The position numbers were made by a program, and so were the translations under genes. Source: Lentisphaerota bacterium (lineage in GTDB: Bacteria > Verrucomicrobiota > Kiritimatiellia > RFP12 > UBA1067). Taken from it: a DNA stretch of 11,099 nt. The number at the start of each line of letters is the position of its first letter. The first letter of the stretch is position 1. This document shows, piece after piece, positions 7,209 through 11,099 of this stretch. The stretch lies in the NCBI GenBank assembly GCA_015061765.1, contig SUVZ01000095.1, positions 1 through 11,099 on the forward strand, read 5' to 3'. The notes under the pieces are model-generated. The model ran no database searches. It was not told where the DNA came from and saw only the letters and a list, made by a program, of their open reading frames with translations.

Positions 7209-8189
7209 TCATTCTGTGCCTTTGCCTATCGTCACCTTATGGTTTTTATTTTCTTCCTCCGCCGCCCGCACATTCCTATTTGTCAGATCCTTCATAATCT
7301 CAGCCTTGTATCTCGGCGACCAATGCTCCGTCGAAGCCTTATAATATTCCTTCCAATTTTGAAACCTTCCGTCATATCCTTCTTTACAAAATATAAATCC
7401 CAATGGACTAGGAGGAGGGCAAGTTTTAAATGCACTATACACGAGCCATCCAATCGGTATCCCTTTACATTGTTCTTGCAAACCAGGCCGTGATTTTATG
7501 ACATCAAGAAGCACCTTCTCTTTTGATATATGTTCTATTACCAACCCCTGCCAAGTATCGCCCGATCCTTCTATCGCTGAATTCACATATTCCTTATTTT
7601 CATTCAAAGCATTCCTCACCGCCGGGAGAACCTCGGATATCTTCGCTTCGATGCGACGCTCTTCTTCCTCTGGCAATTCATCCGGATAATACCAACCTGG
7701 TCCACTCACAATACAACGCCTGGTTTTAAAACGTTCAGAGAACAGTGGCAATATCACAATGCCGACAATAGATATTAGCATCATCGTACCTATACATTTT
7801 CTCAATGTGGCAGGAAAGCGGACTTTTCCTTCAATTGATTTTCCGTTCTTTTTGCCCCAAACCATTTTTATCGTCTTATTGACATAAAAACGCAATATCA
7901 ACAATAACCATAATCCTATCATCAATGCTAAAATTGCGATCCACATGGCAGGACCTATAATAAACCAATCAACTACATGACCATATTCACCATACACGCC
8001 CGATGACTCTGACAAGACCTCATATCCTATACGCCGCAGCCGATAGGCATATGTAGGATGCGGCAAATCCGCATATGACATTACCGGCATTAACATCCAT
8101 GCAACAGCAACAAAGATTTTTCGACAGAACGCCTCTATTTGAACCCGTAAACTTGCTTTTTCAGCTTTTTGCAAAATGATCCGTCTCAT
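7209..8189 (-). CDS. Membrane protein B: signal peptide, two membrane helices, C-terminal CKGIP region; function unknown
   Basis: No family recognised. The 326-residue product begins with a basic leader and a signal peptide ending near A40 (VMSYA-D). DLP...RRIGYE follows (41-57), then a long membrane helix (about 75-103), a strongly basic loop with KKNGK (104-131), a second helix (132-150) and a charged helical C-terminal region of about 175 residues with CKGIP at 241-245. After signal cleavage this predicts N-out, loop-in, C-terminal region outside. The segment from RFKTRRC to EERRI (153-180) aligns by eye with the post-helix segment of protein A, and CKGIP is shared, so A and B are probably paralogues. 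The start ATG has AGGTGA 4 bases upstream, formed over the stop codon of the AAA-ATPase gene, implying coupled translation. The coding region is markedly AT-rich (17 G/C in 60 bases at 7861-7920). Confidence 0.75.
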   Translation of the reverse strand: MRRIILQKAEKASLRVQIEAFCRKIFVAVAWMLMPVMSYADLPHPTYAYRLRRIGYEVLSESSGVYGEYGHVVDWFIIGPAMWIAILALMIGLWLLLILRFYVNKTIKMVWGKKNGKSIEGKVRFPATLRKCIGTMMLISIVGIVILPLFSERFKTRRCIVSGPGWYYPDELPEEEERRIEAKISEVLPAVRNALNENKEYVNSAIEGSGDTWQGLVIEHISKEKVLLDVIKSRPGLQEQCKGIPIGWLVYSAFKTCPPPSPLGFIFCKEGYDGRFQNWKEYYKASTEHWSPRYKAEIMKDLTNRNVRAAEEENKNHKVTIGKGTE

Positions 8190-8200
8190 ATTTCACCTAT
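8189..8200 (-). promoter_or_regulatory. AGGTGA ribosome binding site of gene B overlapping the ATPase stop codon
   Basis: Minus-strand AATAGGTGAAATATG contains the ATPase stop TGA inside the SD-like AGGTGA of gene B. Terminating ribosomes would sit directly on the next initiation site, which supports co-expression of the two proteins. Confidence 0.6.
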
Positions 8201-9770
8201 TCAAAGGCACATTTACACATTCAGTCACGTACTCGGCTATCGTGCGTTTCTCCGAATCGAAGTTGACGCCGACAAGGGTGATCTTCTTGCCAGAGCCGAG
8301 GAACTTTTCGTAATACTTCTTTTCCTTGATCTGCTCCAACGCTTCAGCGGCGGATTTGTCGCGTTTGAACTCCATCACGTACACGTGATCGGGCGTCTCC
8401 ATGACCGCATCGATGCGCCCTTCGTTCGTACGCACCTCTGGCGTCACACCAACGCCGATGAAATAGAGAATCGCGCAGAAGATCGCCTGATACGTCTCTT
8501 CGGGCGCACGGGCGGAAATGTCGTAAGGGATATTCGCGAAAAAGATTTTCAGCGTTTCAAAGAAAATATCAAGTTCATTATCATACAGCGCATCAATACA
8601 CCGGTTCTGCAATGATCCCAAATGATTCTCGTCGATATTCACATAACCGCGAGCAAGAGATGTATTGAATGAATTGCGCACTTCCATATTCGGAAAATCA
8701 AGCGAATATGTACGCTGCGTGGCACGCTGACGGAAACTTGAAATTGTCAGATATCCCGTCTGATAAAGAAGTGTAACCGGATTGAGCGCCGTCGGCTCGT
8801 ATGCATCAAGCGTCGACTCGTCAATGCCGGCAAGCTGCAGGTTGATTGGGCGCTTCTTCAGCAAATCCACCAAAAATGTCGGCACCGCCGTCGAGGACCA
8901 ATACGTCTTGAATTTAGAATCGCGCAGGCACAAACCAAGAGATACCGGATTAATTACCGGTTCAGCATTTTCTTCAAAACGATATCCATCATACCATTTG
9001 ACAATTTCATCAAACGCCTCATCAGACGAAACACCAAGCGCTCCCGCAAGCTTTTCAATCCAATCCGGGAAAAACTTTTTCACTTCATCATGAGTATACC
9101 CAAGAAGCGTAGCGAACTGAGCGCTCATCGATATATCAATAAGATTGTTGAGATCCGAAAAAATCGAGACTTTGGAAAACTTGGAAATTCCCGTGATGAA
9201 GGTAAAGCGCATCAAACTTTCTTTCGTCTTGATGACAGAATAGAACGATTTAAGCGCGTCACGAAATTCAACAACCTCTGGCGTATTGAGCGTACCCAAA
9301 AGCGGCTTATCGTATTCATCGACCAGCATCACGAACTGCTTATGGGGCGATTTCGCGGCAAGAGCTTCGCAAAGGCGCGTAAAGACGATGGACGATATTG
9401 AAGATTTTTCAACTTCCACGCCTAATTCTTTGGCAAGCGACATCAACTGATTGAGAAGTTTCTCCTCGAATTCGGCTACAGTCGGAGCCTGCATCGAACC
9501 CATATCAAGATGAAGAACTGGATATTTCTTCCACTCAAAATCGAGAGAATCAATTGCAAGTCCCTTGAACAGATTCCTCTTCCCTTCAAAGAGGCTCTTG
9601 AAGGTCGAAACCAGAAGCGACTTGCCGAAGCGGCGTGGACGCGACAAGAAGAACTGCTTACCAATGGATTTATTGACAAGTCGATACAGCACCGCAGTCT
9701 TATCAACATAGGTGAAGCCATCTTCAATCAATTGCTCAAAGTTGTATGTATCTGTCGCTATCGGTTTCAT
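8193..9770 (-). CDS. AAA-ATPase-like protein with C-terminal PD-(D/E)XK nuclease domain (DUF1703 type)
   Basis: The 525-residue protein has the fixed architecture of the AAA-ATPase_like plus PDDEXK_9 (DUF1703) family, common in Bacteroidetes, fusobacteria and anaerobic gut bacteria, often in many copies per genome. The start MKPIATDTYNFEQLIEDG and YVDKT (21-25) are typical. The P-loop is the family's RPRRFGKS (44-51), Walker B is VMLVDEYD (147-154), and FITGISKFSK (191-200) is a conserved central motif. The C-terminal nuclease-like part shows GRIDAV (451-456, Asp454), VMEFK (465-469, Glu467 and Lys469) and Gln480 before KKYYEKF, so the expected metal-binding residues are present. The biological role of the family is not settled; defence or mobile-element functions have been suggested. 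It is the first gene of the minus-strand block and is coupled to gene B, with a 3-base gap. The start ATG is 9 bases from an extended -10 box. Confidence 0.92.
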   Translation of the reverse strand: MKPIATDTYNFEQLIEDGFTYVDKTAVLYRLVNKSIGKQFFLSRPRRFGKSLLVSTFKSLFEGKRNLFKGLAIDSLDFEWKKYPVLHLDMGSMQAPTVAEFEEKLLNQLMSLAKELGVEVEKSSISSIVFTRLCEALAAKSPHKQFVMLVDEYDKPLLGTLNTPEVVEFRDALKSFYSVIKTKESLMRFTFITGISKFSKVSIFSDLNNLIDISMSAQFATLLGYTHDEVKKFFPDWIEKLAGALGVSSDEAFDEIVKWYDGYRFEENAEPVINPVSLGLCLRDSKFKTYWSSTAVPTFLVDLLKKRPINLQLAGIDESTLDAYEPTALNPVTLLYQTGYLTISSFRQRATQRTYSLDFPNMEVRNSFNTSLARGYVNIDENHLGSLQNRCIDALYDNELDIFFETLKIFFANIPYDISARAPEETYQAIFCAILYFIGVGVTPEVRTNEGRIDAVMETPDHVYVMEFKRDKSAAEALEQIKEKKYYEKFLGSGKKITLVGVNFDSEKRTIAEYVTECVNVPLNR

Positions 9771-9779
9771 TTGCCAAAT

Positions 9780-9788
9780 ATTATATCA
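9780..9788 (-). promoter_or_regulatory. Extended -10 promoter of the AAA-ATPase gene, short or no leader
   Basis: Minus-strand TGATATAAT matches TGnTATAAT perfectly and is followed after 9 bases (ATTTGGCAA) by the ATG at 9770. The expected start of transcription lies within about three bases of the ATG, and no SD is visible. No -35 match at normal spacing was found. This promoter would serve the ATPase and the four genes behind it. Confidence 0.6.
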
Positions 9789-9812
9789 AAAAACAGCAAA
9801 GCGATACTCAAC

Positions 9813-9829
9813 GCACCTCTCTCAAGTGC
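9813..9829 (-). terminator. Hairpin over the stop codon of the hydrogenase-like operon
   Basis: GCACTT and AGGTGC form a 6-bp stem with one G-T pair and a 5-base loop, overlapping the TGA of the small-subunit gene. A T6 run occurs only about 18 bases later, so it is at best a weak or Rho-dependent end before the ATPase promoter. Confidence 0.25.
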
Positions 9830-10553
9830 CCGTAAAGCGCAGCAGCGCCTCTAGCGTTGTTGCTGGATGCGGGGGACAGCCGGGGATGTACATTGCGGGT
9901 TCGACAGGGTGACGGCCTTTGCGATAAAGTCCCCCCGAAATTGCACAAGCGCCTGCGGCGATCAGGAACTTCGAATCGGGTGCCGCGGCATACGTCTTGT
10001 CGAGCGCAAGCTGCATGTTCTCCGAGATCGGTCCGGTGAGATATATCGCGTCCGCATGACGGGGCGAGGCGGCGAAACGTATCCCGAACCGCGCCATGTC
10101 CCATGCCGGCGTTCCAAGCACGTTCGCATCAAGTTCGCAGGCGGCGCAGCCACCGGCTGAAACCTCGCGCAGATGGAGCGAACCCTTGAGTGCAAGCGCT
10201 TCGGGATCAGTCTGCACTGGCGGAACATATTCCCCTCCTCCAGCACGGACGACCAGATCCTCCCTATGAAATACACCAAGACGGTACTCCTTCGTGAAGC
10301 GTACCTTCGGGCAAACCTCAGCGCAGCGTCCGCAGAAGATACAGCGTCCCATATCGAGACTCGCCTTTCCGTCGCTGAAGGCAAGCGTGTCCGCAACCGG
10401 ACACACCGCATTCATAGTCTCCACGTCTTCAGCCGTCGTGTCGGCGTCTATCTCCGGACGCCCCCTGAAATCCGGCGGCAGGTTCGGGGCGGCAGGCGGG
10501 AACGCCCCCGTCCTGCAACCTTCCTTCAATCTTGCAACAAGTGCCTTGAACAT
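9822..10553 (-). CDS. Group-4 hydrogenase / complex I-like small subunit fused to a ferredoxin domain
   Basis: This 243-residue protein joins a HycF-like iron-sulfur domain to a HycG/NuoB-like small subunit. The N-terminal half carries one complete 4Fe-4S motif, CIFCGRCAEVCP (Cys71, 74, 77, 81). Cys51 in AVCP is the only remnant of a second cluster site. The C-terminal half has the four cysteines of the N2-type or proximal cluster: GGCAACE (Cys136, Cys139), GACAISGG (Cys203) and PGCPPHP (Cys226), with LTGPISENM in between, as in NuoB. It should pass electrons from a ferredoxin-like donor to the large-subunit active site at the membrane. The start at 10553 has GGAAGGTG 4 bases upstream. It follows the large-subunit gene by 17 bases and appears to be last in its operon. 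Membrane subunits must lie upstream, outside the window. Confidence 0.9.
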   Translation of the reverse strand: MFKALVARLKEGCRTGAFPPAAPNLPPDFRGRPEIDADTTAEDVETMNAVCPVADTLAFSDGKASLDMGRCIFCGRCAEVCPKVRFTKEYRLGVFHREDLVVRAGGGEYVPPVQTDPEALALKGSLHLREVSAGGCAACELDANVLGTPAWDMARFGIRFAASPRHADAIYLTGPISENMQLALDKTYAAAPDSKFLIAAGACAISGGLYRKGRHPVEPAMYIPGCPPHPATTLEALLRFTGT

Positions 10554-10570
10554 ATTACACCTTCCTTATC
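10554..10570 (-). promoter_or_regulatory. Ribosome binding site between the two hydrogenase-like genes
   Basis: The 17-base gap reads GGAAGGTG and then TAAT before the small-subunit ATG. It confirms 10553 as the start and shows the two subunits are translated from one message. Confidence 0.65.
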
Positions 10571-11099
10571 TTATCTGTCTGTCCCGCAGTACGAGAGGTT
10601 GAACGACTTGTTGCATATCGGGAAATTCGATATCTGCTCGCCGCGAAGCGCCCATGCAAGCCCCTGCCAGTTGTGCGCCGACGGATCAACGATCTTGTAG
10701 CGGAGCATCTTCCCCTCCGGTGAAAACGCGGCGGCATGCACAAGCGGTCCGCGCCACGCAGGAGCGGTAGCGACAACAACACGGAAGCCGCCCTTAACGT
10801 CAGAGGCTTTCGCCGTTTCGTTTCTGGACGGCACTTCACCGTCAAGGATCCGCGCAATTTTCTCGTGCGCTTCGTTGATCTCTACGCGCCGCACCAGCGC
10901 ACGCGCCATTACATCGCCGTTGAACTCTTCCGAAGCGCGCCTAGCGACGCCTACAAGACCGATCTCACGCGCAATTTCTTTCGGCACCTTTCCCGTGCCG
11001 TCGAAACGGTCGCACACGGAATGTTCGTGGAACATGAGCTTGAGCGCACGGTCAAGCTCCGGCTTCACACGGGCGATCCATTTCTTCAGCTCTGCAACC
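10571..11099 (-). CDS. Group-4 hydrogenase-like large subunit (HycE/NuoD family), C-terminal part, NiFe ligands lost (5' end outside window)
   Basis: The frame stays open to the window edge, so only the last 176 residues are seen; the N-terminal CxxC region cannot be judged. The HycE/NuoD family is recognised from LFHEHSVCDR-like text after a helical ELKKW segment, IGLVGVARRAS, GDVMARALVRR.E (GD..AR..VR..E) and the terminal NWQGLAWALRGEQISNFP. In true NiFe enzymes the C-terminus reads DPCxSCTDR followed by a short peptide removed on maturation. Here the matching end is NLSYCGTDR and then a stop: both ligand cysteines are replaced (Ser and Gly) and no peptide follows. This fits the Ehr (energy-converting hydrogenase-related) complexes, thought to couple redox chemistry other than H2 to ion pumping. 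It precedes the fused small subunit by 17 bases in the same operon. Confidence 0.88.
   Translation of the reverse strand, partial: VAELKKWIARVKPELDRALKLMFHEHSVCDRFDGTGKVPKEIAREIGLVGVARRASEEFNGDVMARALVRRVEINEAHEKIARILDGEVPSRNETAKASDVKGGFRVVVATAPAWRGPLVHAAAFSPEGKMLRYKIVDPSAHNWQGLAWALRGEQISNFPICNKSFNLSYCGTDR

Noticed and set aside
8193..9770. Reading the AAA-ATPase as part of a defined anti-phage system
   Set aside because: The family is widespread with no settled role, and no recognised defence partner, such as a methylase, CBASS or retron component, is present in the window.

Overview
The window reads as chromosomal DNA from a Gram-negative, probably anaerobic bacterium of the Planctomycetes-Verrucomicrobia-Chlamydiae group. 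A gut-type Kiritimatiellota (or a Lentisphaeria relative) is my best guess. This is an inference from the mix of genes: a giant exported beta-helix protein with repeated modules, a DUF1703-type AAA-ATPase/nuclease, an ion-pumping hydrogenase-like complex and a type-II-like phosphatidylserine decarboxylase. No rRNA or other phylogenetic marker is present. Nothing that looks like a tRNA, CRISPR array or insertion sequence was seen.

Layout. (1) Positions 1-3794, minus strand: the first 1264 codons of a very large secreted beta-helix protein whose 3' end lies outside the window. It contains three modules of about 435 residues, a signal peptide, a good ribosome binding site, and a promoter with a 10-base A tract running from the -35 box into the spacer. 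(2) 3928-4809, plus strand: psd, divergent from the surface-protein gene, with an extended -10 box almost touching the ATG. (3) 4810-4967: a convergent intergenic region with two inverted repeats and an ACACGGAA-type repeat. (4) 9770 down to 4968, minus strand: five tightly packed genes, in transcription order an AAA-ATPase/PD-(D/E)XK protein, signal-peptide membrane protein B, a short MFS-like permease, a 104-residue membrane protein, and signal-peptide membrane protein A. B and A look like distant paralogues of each other. Junctions are 3, 19, -1 and 12 bases. (5) 11099 down to 9822, minus strand: the last two genes of a group-4 hydrogenase / complex I-like operon, the C-terminal part of the large subunit followed by a fused ferredoxin-small subunit.

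How the genes work together. The hydrogenase-like pair would be the peripheral arm of a membrane complex, but the large subunit has lost the C-terminal CxxC ligands of the NiFe site and ends where mature HycE ends. It is therefore probably an Ehr-type complex and not an active hydrogenase. Psd makes phosphatidylethanolamine. The four membrane genes following the AAA-ATPase form a compact cassette that I cannot assign to a described system. It is the best candidate here for something new. Base composition is uneven: A and B are AT-rich while the permease between them, psd and the hydrogenase genes are GC-rich.
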